Under the pieces are notes generated by a model, which saw only the letters and a list, made by a program, of their open reading frames with translations, was not told the DNA's origin and ran no database searches. A stretch of DNA of 64,000 nt from positions 47,792 to 111,791 of the forward strand of contig NZ_JAMDHK010000018.1 of NCBI RefSeq assembly GCF_024721115.1, given 5' to 3'. The stretch's first letter is position 1. The number at the start of each line of letters is the position of its first letter. This document shows, in pieces, positions 35,358-44,363 of the stretch. The translations under genes were made by a program, and so were the position numbers. This DNA is from Salipiger pentaromativorans. Lineage in GTDB: Bacteria > Pseudomonadota > Alphaproteobacteria > Rhodobacterales > Rhodobacteraceae.

Positions 35358-36461
35358 ATGAGCACTGCACCCCTGGCCGGCCTGAAAATCCTCAGCCTTG
35401 CCGAACAGTTTCCCGGTCCCTATGCCACAATGCTGTTGTCCGACATGGGAGCCGAGGTGATCATGATTGAACGCCCGGGCATCGGTGATCCGGCCCGGCA
35501 ATTTCCGCCCTTGTTCCGGGCACTGAACCGAGGCAAGCGCAGCGTTGCGTTGGATCTGAAATCGGCCGAGGGGCTGGCACGGTTTCGCGAACTGGCCAAG
35601 GAATCGGATGTCATCGTCGAAGGGTTCCGCCCTGGCAAGCTTGCGGCCTTGGGTGCCGGTTTCGAGGACATGCGTAGTGTCAACTCGCGGCTGGTTTATG
35701 TATCGATTTCGGGTTACGGGCAGGACGGCCCCTATCGTGACAGGGCTGGCCATGACCTGAGCTATGAAGGGGTTGGCGGTTTGCTGGCCGATCAGGCCGA
35801 TGCAAAGCAGCCCGGCCCTGTGCCGCCGATCCCCCTTGCGGATGTTGGCGCGGCGTTGTTCGCGGCGATCGCAATCCTGTCGGCGGTGGTGTCGAGCCAG
35901 CGCACAGGGCAGGGGCGTTACGTGGACGTGTCCATGTCGGATGCGGTGGTTTCGATGTTGACCGCATTCCTCGTTCCCGCCGCCAATGGAACACCGCTGG
36001 GCGAATTTATCGCCGAGCCGGGCTATGGCGTGTTCACCTGCAAAGACGGCAAGCTCTTGACCTTGTCCATCGCGCATGAGGACTGGTTCTGGAAACCGTT
36101 CTGCGATGTGATCGACAGGGCGGATCTTGCGCCGTTGACAGGCCGCGACCGTGTCGCCCGCAAGGCCGCGCTGCGCGAAGAAATCGCGGCGATTCTGGTT
36201 GGCAAGACGCGCGCCGAATGGGGCGACCTTCTGGATAAGGCGGGGGTGCCATGGGGTCCGGTCAATTCCCTGGTCGAAACGTTGGACGACCCCCATGTGC
36301 GTGCGCGCCAGCTGCTGCGCAAGATTACGCATGACGGCGGCAAGGCCGAGACTTTTATTGTCCAGCCGTTGAAATTTGATGGCTTCGAAACCGCAACACC
36401 GAATCTGCCCCCTGAACTCGGGGCAGATAATGACAGCGTTTTTTCGGACGACGCCACCTAG
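35358..36461 (+). CDS. CaiB/BaiF family CoA-transferase
   Basis: 367 residues from ATG 35358 behind GGAGATTGAT. Sequence features are LKILSLAEQFPGPYATMLLS, GAEVIMIERPGIGD, NRGKRSVALDL, and ISGYGQDGPYRDRAGHDLSY, with the catalytic Asp at about D162 in PPIPLADVGAALF. It is monocistronic, divergent from the ECH-thiolase-dehydrogenase operon and sharing a 113-bp spacer with it. It probably feeds an acyl-CoA into that oxidation set. Confidence 0.92.
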   Translation: MSTAPLAGLKILSLAEQFPGPYATMLLSDMGAEVIMIERPGIGDPARQFPPLFRALNRGKRSVALDLKSAEGLARFRELAKESDVIVEGFRPGKLAALGAGFEDMRSVNSRLVYVSISGYGQDGPYRDRAGHDLSYEGVGGLLADQADAKQPGPVPPIPLADVGAALFAAIAILSAVVSSQRTGQGRYVDVSMSDAVVSMLTAFLVPAANGTPLGEFIAEPGYGVFTCKDGKLLTLSIAHEDWFWKPFCDVIDRADLAPLTGRDRVARKAALREEIAAILVGKTRAEWGDLLDKAGVPWGPVNSLVETLDDPHVRARQLLRKITHDGGKAETFIVQPLKFDGFETATPNLPPELGADNDSVFSDDAT

Positions 36462-36486
36462 AGGCGGCGGTTGGTCGATGTCTACT

Positions 36487-37275
36487 CTAGCAGGCAAACG
36501 AATACCCACCATTCACTGGATAGGTCTGTCCGGTGATCCAGCTGGCAGCATCCGAGCAGAGGAACAGGATCATTCCGGCGGGGTCTTCCGGCTCGCCCAG
36601 ACGGCGGATCACGTATTGCGACAATGCCCGCTTCTCGGTCTCTGCATCCGGGATCAGGTCGGCGACAGCCGGAGTTCTTGTGCCCCCCAAGGCGACGCAA
36701 TTCGCGGTGATCCCGAACCGGCCGCCGGCCTTTGCAATTGCCCGCATGAAGCCGGCCGCACCGGCCTTGGCCCCGGAATAAACCGCCAGATGCGGTTCAC
36801 CGACACGGCCGGCGTCGGAAATGACGGTCACAATGCGCCCATAGCCACTGTTAACCATCAACGGCATGGCGTGACGGGTGCAGTTCAGCACCCCATCGAA
36901 ATTGGTGGCCATCCAGCGGCGCCATTCATCGGGATCGGATTCCCAAAAAGGGACCAGATCGTCGAGCCGCGATGTCGGCCCGGCGTTGCCCGCATTGTTG
37001 ACCAGAATATCCACGCCGCCAAATGTGGTCTGCGTTTCGGCAAACGCCGCGCCAACCGCGTCGAAATCCGAGACGTCGAAGGCGAGCGGCAGAGCCTTTG
37101 CACCCGCTGCCTCCACTTCCGCGGCAACGCTTTCGGCCCGTTCGGCGTGAAAATCGTTGACAACGATGGCACCGGCTCCGTGTTCCGCCAGATAAAGCGC
37201 GACTTGCCGACCAACGCCTTGCCCCGCTCCGGTTACAAATGCGGTACGACCTTTGATGGAAAGCAGGTTACTCAT
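36487..37275 (-). CDS. Short-chain dehydrogenase/reductase
   Basis: A 262-residue SDR with TGAGQGVGRQVALYLAEHGA, NNAGNAGPTSRLDDL and the YSGAKAG catalytic motif, ending WITGQTYPVNGGYSFAC. AAGGAGCGAAG precedes ATG 37275. Last gene of the Liv ABC operon, 12 bp after livF, so it may oxidise a hydroxy intermediate of the imported compound. It belongs to the same broad group as the SDR at 12295 but is clearly a different sequence. Confidence 0.9.
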   Translation of the reverse strand: MSNLLSIKGRTAFVTGAGQGVGRQVALYLAEHGAGAIVVNDFHAERAESVAAEVEAAGAKALPLAFDVSDFDAVGAAFAETQTTFGGVDILVNNAGNAGPTSRLDDLVPFWESDPDEWRRWMATNFDGVLNCTRHAMPLMVNSGYGRIVTVISDAGRVGEPHLAVYSGAKAGAAGFMRAIAKAGGRFGITANCVALGGTRTPAVADLIPDAETEKRALSQYVIRRLGEPEDPAGMILFLCSDAASWITGQTYPVNGGYSFAC

Positions 37276-37287
37276 CTTCGCTCCTTT

Positions 37288-38085
37288 CTATCCCAGCCAT
37301 CTCTTCCGGCGGCGATAGTGTTTGATATCTCGATAGCTTTTGCGCTCGCCCGATGCGGTTACGCCGAGATAGAATTCCTTGATGTCCTCGTTGTCAGCGA
37401 GCTTGTCGGCAGGGCCGTCCATCACGATCCGGCCGTTCTCCATCACATAGGCATAGTCGGCGATCGATAGCGCCGCGGCGCTGTTTTGTTCGACCAGGAA
37501 GAAGGTCGTGCCTTCTGACTTGAGCTGCTTGAGCACTTCATAAACATCCCGGACCATCATCGGGGCCAATCCCAACGACGGTTCGTCGATCGCGATGATC
37601 TTGGGGCTGGCCATCATGGCCCGGCCGATCAGCAGCAGTTGTTGTTCGCCACCAGACATGAAGCCAGAGGTGCGGTTGCGCAGGTCCGCAAGCCGGGGCA
37701 TCAAGGTGTAAACATGGTCCAGGCGCTTTTTCAGCTCGGCGGAGTTGGGCACCATGTGCCCGCCGACGATCAGGTTTTGCTCTGACGTCAGATGCCGCAA
37801 AACGCGCCGCCCTTCCATCACATGGATGAGACCGTTCTTCACGACTTCCGAGGCTTCCATGTTCTGAATGGGAGTTCCGTCCAGAACGATGGACCCCGCC
37901 GAAACGGTTCCATCCTCGGATTTGAGCGTTCCCGAGATGGCTTTAAGCGTCGTGCTTTTTCCTGCGCCATTGCCACCGAGCAGAGCAACACATTGTCCCG
38001 CACGGACTGTCATGGACACGCCTTTGAGCGCCAGGATGACGTCGGAATATGTCACCTCTACGTTGTTGAGTTCCAGCATGGTCAT
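37288..38085 (-). CDS. livF: Liv-type ABC transporter ATP-binding protein (LivF)
   Basis: 265 residues. Walker A GGNGAGKSTT, signature FMSGGEQQLLLIGRAM, Walker B IIAIDEPSLGLAP and the switch His in FFLVEQNS-type context. The C-terminus carries an extra basic stretch (SGERKSYRDIKHYRRRKRW). Two starts, at M1 and M3, are nearly equivalent. It is the second ATPase of the transporter headed by livG at 44151 and follows the binding protein after a strong hairpin. Confidence 0.93.
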   Translation of the reverse strand: MTMLELNNVEVTYSDVILALKGVSMTVRAGQCVALLGGNGAGKSTTLKAISGTLKSEDGTVSAGSIVLDGTPIQNMEASEVVKNGLIHVMEGRRVLRHLTSEQNLIVGGHMVPNSAELKKRLDHVYTLMPRLADLRNRTSGFMSGGEQQLLLIGRAMMASPKIIAIDEPSLGLAPMMVRDVYEVLKQLKSEGTTFFLVEQNSAAALSIADYAYVMENGRIVMDGPADKLADNEDIKEFYLGVTASGERKSYRDIKHYRRRKRWLG

Positions 38086-38109
38086 ATTGCCCGGGGCTAA
38101 GGATCAGAA

Positions 38110-38133
38110 CGGGCGCCGCGACTGCGGCGCCCG
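38110..38133 (-). terminator. Strong intra-operon hairpin between livK and livF
   Basis: A perfect 10-bp GC-rich stem with a 4-nt loop (CGGGCGCCGC-GACT-GCGGCGCCCG), 7 bp after the binding-protein stop. Only a weak T-rich tail follows on the minus strand. It probably acts as a partial terminator or 3' mRNA stabiliser, raising binding-protein expression over the downstream genes. Confidence 0.65.
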
Positions 38134-38140
38134 GATTAAT

Positions 38141-39379
38141 TCACCATTTCTCAACTTGCGGAACGTCGACACCCGTTGCCGCGATGGTGATTTTCCCATC
38201 TTTGACGGTGCCCACATTCACTTTGAGGCCTTCCAATGGGAACGGTGCTTCTGGCGTAAAGGACAAGGTCGGCAGGAACCCATGGGTTTCTTCGGTGGTG
38301 ATCGGTTTGGCAAAAAGCGCCTCACGTACCATCTCTCCGGTCAGGCCCTCGGCGCCGTTCGCCTCGATCGCGTGATCGATCACGGTCACGGTATAGAGAC
38401 CCTGAGATACGCCCATTGCGGTCACGACGTTCCAAGGTGCTTCGAGTCCGTAATCGGCAACCAATGTCTCGTAGAATTGTCGCGCGGGAGTGTCCTCATC
38501 GGCCGCAATCACCATGCCGTAGGCTTCAAAGTCCCCCTCCATTTGCTCAAGCCCGCCAAGCGCGCTACCCGAGGCTGGAAGCCCGTTATGCGAACTCATC
38601 ATGATCGGGATGTTCGCCCCGTTGGCCTGCAGCCCACGTTTCGCGGCAACCACGATAGAGGTGTTCGTTTGGATTACCAGCACCTCGGCCCCGGCTCGTA
38701 CAACGCGGCGCATTTGCCCCGTCAGATCGGTGGGTTGAACTTCGGTATAGATGACCTCGACGAGGTCGATCTCCTCGGGGTGCTCTTCGGCATAGAGTTC
38801 AATGCCCTTTGCCATGTCGACATAGGCAGGCGATGCTTCTGAGGCGAGGATCGCAACCTTGAGCGGTTCGTCTCCGCCGCGCTGTTCACGCATCCAGTTC
38901 AGAAAGCCGACACTTTCGTGCGAATAGGTCGGGCGTGGGTTGAAAATCCAGGCATCCGGTTGCCAGGCAAAACCGTAGGCCGCTGTGGCCATGAACATCG
39001 GGATTTTGTCTTCCGGCAGGCGTTCGGAAAGGGCCGCGACGTCGGGCCCGCCGAGGCCGACAACCGCAATCGGGTCCAGTTCCGATTTGATCCCGGGCCA
39101 GAGACTTGCCACCTGTGCCGCGTCATAGCGGGTTTCGTAGTTTTTGTAGTTCAGCGTGACGCCAAGTTCCTTGCCGCGGGTTTCATTCCACCAGGTGAAC
39201 ACAGCCTCACGTCCGCCGGCCAGAATGGGCATGATGTCAGCATAAGGGCCGGAAAAGTCCGACAGCAGGGCCAGATTATAGGTCTCTTCGGCCTGCGCCT
39301 TCAAAGGCATGGTCGCCGCGGCCGCCAAGGCAGCCGCAGCCAGAAAGCCGCGAAGACCTCGATTCGATTGGTAAGTCAT
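38141..39379 (-). CDS. Liv-type ABC transporter substrate-binding protein
   Basis: 412 residues. The signal peptide (GFLAAAALAAAATMPLKAQA) is probably cleaved before EETYNLALL. A type I periplasmic receptor fold is suggested by LLSDFSGPYADIMPILAGGR, VVGLGGPDVAALSERLPEDK and VLVIQTNTSIVVAAKRGLQA. AGGAAGAAT precedes ATG 39379. Receptors of this group associated with acyl-CoA ligases often bind aromatic or branched carboxylates rather than amino acids. The ligand is not determinable here. An unrelated, broken copy is at 22208. Confidence 0.92.
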   Translation of the reverse strand: MTYQSNRGLRGFLAAAALAAAATMPLKAQAEETYNLALLSDFSGPYADIMPILAGGREAVFTWWNETRGKELGVTLNYKNYETRYDAAQVASLWPGIKSELDPIAVVGLGGPDVAALSERLPEDKIPMFMATAAYGFAWQPDAWIFNPRPTYSHESVGFLNWMREQRGGDEPLKVAILASEASPAYVDMAKGIELYAEEHPEEIDLVEVIYTEVQPTDLTGQMRRVVRAGAEVLVIQTNTSIVVAAKRGLQANGANIPIMMSSHNGLPASGSALGGLEQMEGDFEAYGMVIAADEDTPARQFYETLVADYGLEAPWNVVTAMGVSQGLYTVTVIDHAIEANGAEGLTGEMVREALFAKPITTEETHGFLPTLSFTPEAPFPLEGLKVNVGTVKDGKITIAATGVDVPQVEKW

Positions 39380-39413
39380 ATTCTTCCTCCCAGGTTTAGA
39401 GCCGCTCTATTTC

Positions 39414-40466
39414 TCAGTAAGGAAACGGCCAGATACGGTATGACGACTTCAGGATGTTCCAGCGGTGCATCAGCCCCTTGGGTTCGAGGATCATAAACAA
39501 TGCGATCACGCCGCCAAGAACGACATTCATGCCAGCGAACACGATGTCACCGCCAAGGAATGATACCGAGTCGGCGATATTGGGGCCGACCGTCGCGATA
39601 ATTTCCTGGATGATGCGGATAATGAAGACGCCGATCAGGGCCCCCACGATTGAACCCATCCCGCCGACGATGATCATCGCGACGAAGAAGATCGAGTGAA
39701 ACAGGGTGAACTGGTCTACCCCCACGAAGCGGATCAGATAGGCCCAAAGCGCCCCGCCGACGCCCGCATAGAAAGCGCCGATCAGGAAGGCATTTGCCTT
39801 TGTGGCCGCGACATTGATCCCCATTATACCCGCGGCCACGTCATCATCCCTGACCGCCACGAAGGCACGGCCGAAGCGTGACCGAACGATCCCGAACGCG
39901 CCCGCCACCATGATCGCGGTGACCGCGAAATTCAGATAGAACTGCGAAGATTCGCTGACAAATCGCAGCCCGAAAAGCTCGGCCGGGGGCACGGTGATAC
40001 CGTTCGATCCACCCAGCCAGGTAGACGGCAGGTTCAATACGGCAAAGTGGAACAGGAACTGAGCTGCAATCGTGGTCAGTGCCAGATAGAACCCCTTGAT
40101 CCGCGCCGCGGTCAAGCCAAAGAGAAAGCCGAACAGCGCAGCCGAGAGCCCGGCCAGAGGAATGGTCAGCAGAAACGTAAGGCCGGTCTTCGAGGCCAGT
40201 ATCGAGGCCGTATAGGCCCCGACCCCCATGAAAGCCGCCTGACCCAGGTTGATCTGGCCCGCATAGCCGGTGCAGATCTGAAGCCCGACGGCGATGACGG
40301 CGCTGATCATCATCATATTCAGGATAGCGATGATACGGCTGCTCACCAGGTAAGGCGCCAACAGCAGTAGAGCCATGAATACGACGAGGGCCAGAAACTG
40401 CCAGCGCGTTCGGATCAAACGTCTGTCACTGCGATAGCTTGTCGGGAATACGCCGGAAGGGTCCAT
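39414..40466 (-). CDS. livM: Liv-type ABC transporter permease (LivM)
   Basis: A 350-residue membrane protein with about ten helices: FLALVVFMALLLLAPYLV, GYAGQINLGQAAFMGVGAYT (the family permease motif), FGRAFVAVRDDDVAAGIMGI and VGGMGSIVGALIGVFII. It ends MHRWNILKSSYRIWPFPY. It starts 4 bp after the livH stop and is co-transcribed with livH, livK and livF. Confidence 0.94.
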   Translation of the reverse strand: MDPSGVFPTSYRSDRRLIRTRWQFLALVVFMALLLLAPYLVSSRIIAILNMMMISAVIAVGLQICTGYAGQINLGQAAFMGVGAYTASILASKTGLTFLLTIPLAGLSAALFGFLFGLTAARIKGFYLALTTIAAQFLFHFAVLNLPSTWLGGSNGITVPPAELFGLRFVSESSQFYLNFAVTAIMVAGAFGIVRSRFGRAFVAVRDDDVAAGIMGINVAATKANAFLIGAFYAGVGGALWAYLIRFVGVDQFTLFHSIFFVAMIIVGGMGSIVGALIGVFIIRIIQEIIATVGPNIADSVSFLGGDIVFAGMNVVLGGVIALFMILEPKGLMHRWNILKSSYRIWPFPY

Positions 40467-40469
40467 GGA

Positions 40470-41354
40470 TTACACCCGTTCAATTGTGCGCCAGCCGAAC
40501 AGGCCGGTCGGTCGGATCAGCAGAATGGCAAGCATGATGATATAGGGGACAACGCTGCCCAGTGACCCTCCGATCAGCGGGTCAAGATAGTTGGTTGTCA
40601 GGCTCTGGACGATGCCGATAATCACGCCCGCAAGGATCAGCCCGCCGATGGATTCCAGCCCGGCAAACAGCGCCACCGGCAGGGCCGCGAACCCGATATC
40701 CGAGGCCAGGAAGGTCAGCGATTTGCCGCTGAGAAAGATCATCGCACCAATTGTGGACAGGATTGCCCCGAGAACCCAGGCAAAGGCAATCGAGCCTTTC
40801 ACCGAAATGCCCATCGAGGAGGCCACGACGTGGTCTTCCGCCACGGCGGTCATCCGCAGGCCGGACCGGGTCCGGTTGAAGAACCACGACAGGCCGACGG
40901 CGGCGACAATGGTGATGATCCCGCCTATCAGGAGGTTCATCGGGATCAACATGTCGCCGAGGAACAAGGGTTTCAGCGGGAAAATGATCGGGAAGGGCCG
41001 CACGGCGGGACCGAACACAAGCAGCACCAGACCGCGCAGCAGGATCAGAAGACCGACGGTGACCATGACCATCGAGAAAACCGATTCACCGATCAGCTTT
41101 GTCAGGAAAATCCGTTCGATTGCGTACCCGACCAGCCCGGCCAGAACCAGCGAAAGGGGTATCGACAACCAAAGGCTAAGCCCCGCTTGCATCGTTGTGA
41201 ACCAGACGATGAACCCGCCGATGATCACAAGCTCGCCCTGCGCGAAGTTGAACACCTTGCTGGCGCGATAAATCACAACAAAGCCCATGGCCACCAGCGA
41301 ATACAGAAGGCCGATCAAAGCCCCGGTAATGATGTCATTGATGAAATAGACCAT
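40470..41354 (-). CDS. livH: Liv-type ABC transporter permease (LivH)
   Basis: A 294-residue permease: NDIITGALIGLLYSLVAMGF, VFNFAQGELVIIGGFIVW, RSGLRMTAVAEDHVVASSMG and FAGLESIGGLILAGVIIGIV. Normal length. AAGGAGGTCGGCGAC precedes ATG 41354. It lies between the acyl-CoA ligase and livM. Confidence 0.94.
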   Translation of the reverse strand: MVYFINDIITGALIGLLYSLVAMGFVVIYRASKVFNFAQGELVIIGGFIVWFTTMQAGLSLWLSIPLSLVLAGLVGYAIERIFLTKLIGESVFSMVMVTVGLLILLRGLVLLVFGPAVRPFPIIFPLKPLFLGDMLIPMNLLIGGIITIVAAVGLSWFFNRTRSGLRMTAVAEDHVVASSMGISVKGSIAFAWVLGAILSTIGAMIFLSGKSLTFLASDIGFAALPVALFAGLESIGGLILAGVIIGIVQSLTTNYLDPLIGGSLGSVVPYIIMLAILLIRPTGLFGWRTIERV

Positions 41355-41369
41355 TGTCGCCGACCTCCT

Positions 41370-43367
41370 TTAAGATTTGGACTGCCGCTTGGCAGCCTTC
41401 GATGCGTTTTCAACATCCGACACGCGAACCGTGGTCTTGAGAACGCCTTGACGACCGTCCTGATAGGTCACAGCGATTTCGAGATCTGTCTCGTCATCGC
41501 CAGCATAGATCGCCTCGACGAGCTTGGCATACCGTTCCTCCAGAAAGGCCCGGCGAAGCTTTCGGCTGCGGGTCAACTCGCCTTCATCCGGGTCGAGTTC
41601 CTTGGGAAAATTCGCAAAACGTGCCACGCGCGAGCCTTCGGGCAGGAGCGCATTGATGCGCGCCACTTCGCCTTTGATAAGGTCCAGAACTTCGGGTTTC
41701 TGCGACAGATCGGTGTAGGTCGAAAAGCTGATCTTGTTCTCTTCCGCCCAACGCCCGAGAACTTCCATATCGATATTGATAAGCGCGCTGACGAAATTCC
41801 GGCGTTCGTCGCCCAATGTCATGAGGTCCTTGATGAAGGGGCTATACCGCAACCGCGTTTCGATGAACTGCGGCGGATAGCTGTGACCGTTTGCCAGGCG
41901 GCGCATGTCCTTGACACGGTCAAAGAACAATAGCTCGCCGTCGTCGGTCATCGAGACCGCATCACCGGTCTTGTACCAACCGTCTTCGGTCAGCACCTCT
42001 GCGGTCTTTTCGGGCTTGCCGTGATAGCCGCCGAAGCCCGATCCGCCACGCACCTGAAGCTCCCCTTCGTCCGAGACCCTGTATTCCAGCGGTTCGCCGT
42101 AGTTCGTGTTGCTTTGCATCCAGCTGCCGCTGGTTTCCAGCTGATAGCTTTCGCCGACATGCGCGGTCAGAAGGCCGATTTCGGTCGCGCCATACACGTT
42201 GCGCAGCTTAACCCCCATCGCGTGGAACATACGAAAGACGTCAGGTGCCATCAGGGCGCCGCCGCTCATTGCGTTTTTGGCCTTACCAAGGCCAAGATTG
42301 TCGCGCAGGTGATGCAGCACCAGAGCTTCGGCAAAGGGAAGCTGCAGGCGTGCGGCAAGGCTGGGGCTACGCCCTTCCAGCCGCTCGACGTAAACGTTGC
42401 GGCCAACCTTCATGCCCCAATTGTACATCGCATTGCGGAACTTGCCCGCGCCCAGCATCCGGGCCTGAACGATGGAGGCGAGGTTTTCCCACTGGCGCGG
42501 ACTGAACACCAGTGCATCAACCGCCAGTTCGCGAATGTTGGTCAGTACGTCTTCAGGGCCTTCGGGAAAATTGACGACCATGGGCGCGATCAAACCGATC
42601 GACAGGCCGAAAATCTGTTCCGTGACCCAGGCAGGCGAAATGTAGGTCAGGTATTCGGTGCCCGGCGCGATTTCGATTGCCCCCATCACCCGCGAGCAAT
42701 TGTCGAACAGGTAGCGATGGCTGATGACAACGCCCTTGGGTTTTCCCGTGGTCCCCGAAGTATAGGACAGCAAGGCGGTATCGTCCGCCCGTCCACGTTT
42801 TACGTGTTCTTCAAATCTGGCGGGTTCCTTGGCGTGGATCTGACGCCCTGCCGCGCTCACACTTTCAAACGAATGCAACAGGGGATGATCATAGCCCCAC
42901 AGACCGGAATCGTCCCAGTAAACGACCGCCAGGGCGCCCGAGTACTTGCCCGCAATCTCGATGCATTTATCGACCTGCTCCTGATCCTGCGCCAGAAAAA
43001 CCCGCGTTTGCGAGTCTTCGGCCAGATACAGAATCTCTTCAGCGTTTTGATCCGGATAGACAGACAGGACTTTGCCGCCTAACGACTGGACGGCGTATTC
43101 AGCCCAGAAATGTTCGGGTTCGTTTTCGCCAATCATCATGACGGATTCGCCAGCCGACAAGCCCAGGTTCTCCAACCCGAGAGCCAGGGCGCGAACCCTG
43201 TCAAGAACATCGGCCCAGGTGAATTCACGCCAGATGCCCAGGCGCTTGTGCCGTTCGGCGAGGTTGGTCGGTGTGGATGTCGCTCGCGCGAGCAAAACCT
43301 GCGGCAGGGTTTCGCTATGTGTCACTGCTGGGTCCGAAAAGACCATTGCTGTCCGTTGTTTGACCAT
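41370..43367 (-). CDS. Long-chain-type acyl-CoA ligase inside the Liv operon
   Basis: A 665-residue AMP-forming ligase of the FAA1-like group. Motifs are ALLSYTSGTTGKPKGVVISH (P-loop), GATEIGLLTAHVGE, DGWYKTGDAVSMTDDGELLF and FDRVKDMRRLANGHSYPPQF. It lies between livG and livH with a 4-bp gap to livG, so expression is tied to the transporter. Ligases in this setting commonly activate the imported acid at the membrane. Those associated with Liv transporters often act on aryl or branched acids rather than fatty acids (family knowledge). The chain specificity here is unknown. Confidence 0.92.
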   Translation of the reverse strand: MVKQRTAMVFSDPAVTHSETLPQVLLARATSTPTNLAERHKRLGIWREFTWADVLDRVRALALGLENLGLSAGESVMMIGENEPEHFWAEYAVQSLGGKVLSVYPDQNAEEILYLAEDSQTRVFLAQDQEQVDKCIEIAGKYSGALAVVYWDDSGLWGYDHPLLHSFESVSAAGRQIHAKEPARFEEHVKRGRADDTALLSYTSGTTGKPKGVVISHRYLFDNCSRVMGAIEIAPGTEYLTYISPAWVTEQIFGLSIGLIAPMVVNFPEGPEDVLTNIRELAVDALVFSPRQWENLASIVQARMLGAGKFRNAMYNWGMKVGRNVYVERLEGRSPSLAARLQLPFAEALVLHHLRDNLGLGKAKNAMSGGALMAPDVFRMFHAMGVKLRNVYGATEIGLLTAHVGESYQLETSGSWMQSNTNYGEPLEYRVSDEGELQVRGGSGFGGYHGKPEKTAEVLTEDGWYKTGDAVSMTDDGELLFFDRVKDMRRLANGHSYPPQFIETRLRYSPFIKDLMTLGDERRNFVSALINIDMEVLGRWAEENKISFSTYTDLSQKPEVLDLIKGEVARINALLPEGSRVARFANFPKELDPDEGELTRSRKLRRAFLEERYAKLVEAIYAGDDETDLEIAVTYQDGRQGVLKTTVRVSDVENASKAAKRQSKS

Positions 43368-43371
43368 GCCG

Positions 43372-44151
43372 CTACCCCAGATATGCCTTTATGACAGCCG
43401 GGTCCTTCTGGATTTCTTCCGGGGTGCCTTCGGCGATGACCCGCCCGAAATCCAGCACCACGATCCGGTCGGCAAGGTCCATCACGACGCCCATGTCGTG
43501 CTCCACCAGAACTACCGGAATCTTGCGCGCCTCGCGCACATCGAGAATGAAGCGCGCCAGGTCTTCTTTTTCCTCCGAGTTCATGCCGGCCATCGGTTCA
43601 TCCATCAGCAGGATCGACGGTTCCTGCGCCAATGCACGGCCCAGATCGACACGCTTGCGCAACCCATACCCCAACGTGCCCACGGGCCGGTTGCGGATTG
43701 CCTCGATCTCGAGAAAATCGATGATCTCCTCTGCGGCTTCACGATGTTCCGATTCCTCGCGCATCACGGGACCGAACTGGAAAAAGGCCTGGACTACATT
43801 CGATTTCATCAGCATGTGGCGGCCGATCATAATGTTTTCCACCACCGTCTGCCCGGCAAAAAGATGGGTGCCCTGAAACGTCCGCGCCAGACCGCGCCGG
43901 GCGATCTGGTCAACACGCAGGCCGGTCACGTCCTGCCCGGACAATTCGACACGGCCCTTCTGCGGACGGTAGAAGCCCGCAGTCACGTTCAGAAGTGATG
44001 TTTTTCCGGCACCATTCGGACCGATAATTGCAAGCAATTCATCGTCGGCCACGGAGATGCTCACATCGTCGAGCGCGGTCACACCGCCAAATTTCAAAGT
44101 TGCGCCACGCACCGCAAGCGGTGACGATACGTGCCCGTTATTCGTGGTCAT
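43372..44151 (-). CDS. livG: Liv-type ABC transporter ATP-binding protein (LivG)
   Basis: 259 residues from ATG 44151 (MTTNNGHVSSPLAVRGATLK). An upstream in-frame start at 44208 adds 19 residues without similarity. Walker A IIGPNGAGKTSLLN, the LivG-type TFQGTHLFAGQTVVENIMIG, signature LGYGLRKRVDLGRAL, Walker B ILLMDEPMAGM and switch VEHDMGVV. First gene of the seven-gene Liv/ligase/SDR operon. The candidate operator at 44307-44322 sits in its promoter. Confidence 0.93.
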   Translation of the reverse strand: MTTNNGHVSSPLAVRGATLKFGGVTALDDVSISVADDELLAIIGPNGAGKTSLLNVTAGFYRPQKGRVELSGQDVTGLRVDQIARRGLARTFQGTHLFAGQTVVENIMIGRHMLMKSNVVQAFFQFGPVMREESEHREAAEEIIDFLEIEAIRNRPVGTLGYGLRKRVDLGRALAQEPSILLMDEPMAGMNSEEKEDLARFILDVREARKIPVVLVEHDMGVVMDLADRIVVLDFGRVIAEGTPEEIQKDPAVIKAYLG

Positions 44152-44304
44152 GTTACAACCCGTGCTTTTCCCCAACACCTCATGGAGGCACGCATAGCCT
44201 GACCGCACGGTTTTCCGTTGGTTACGAGTTTTCCTCGCATCGTTCCTCCTCCCACCTCTTAATTCAGAGGTTTGCCTGGTCTATTTTACCAAGTCTCTCC
44301 GCGC

Positions 44305-44334
44305 AGCCTAACAGATGTTAGAAAAATTGGTCAA
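44305..44334 (-). promoter_or_regulatory. livG promoter with a CTAACA-GA-TGTTAG operator in its spacer
   Basis: On the minus strand, TTGACC (44334-44329) and TAGGCT (44310-44305) are separated by 18 bp. The palindrome CTAACA-N2-TGTTAG (44308-44321) fills the spacer and overlaps the -10. It lies 155 bp upstream of livG. The same palindrome recurs at 57277, so one repressor may control both units. Confidence 0.6.
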
Positions 44335-44363
44335 CAACTGAATCCGCTACCAAAGGAAACCGA

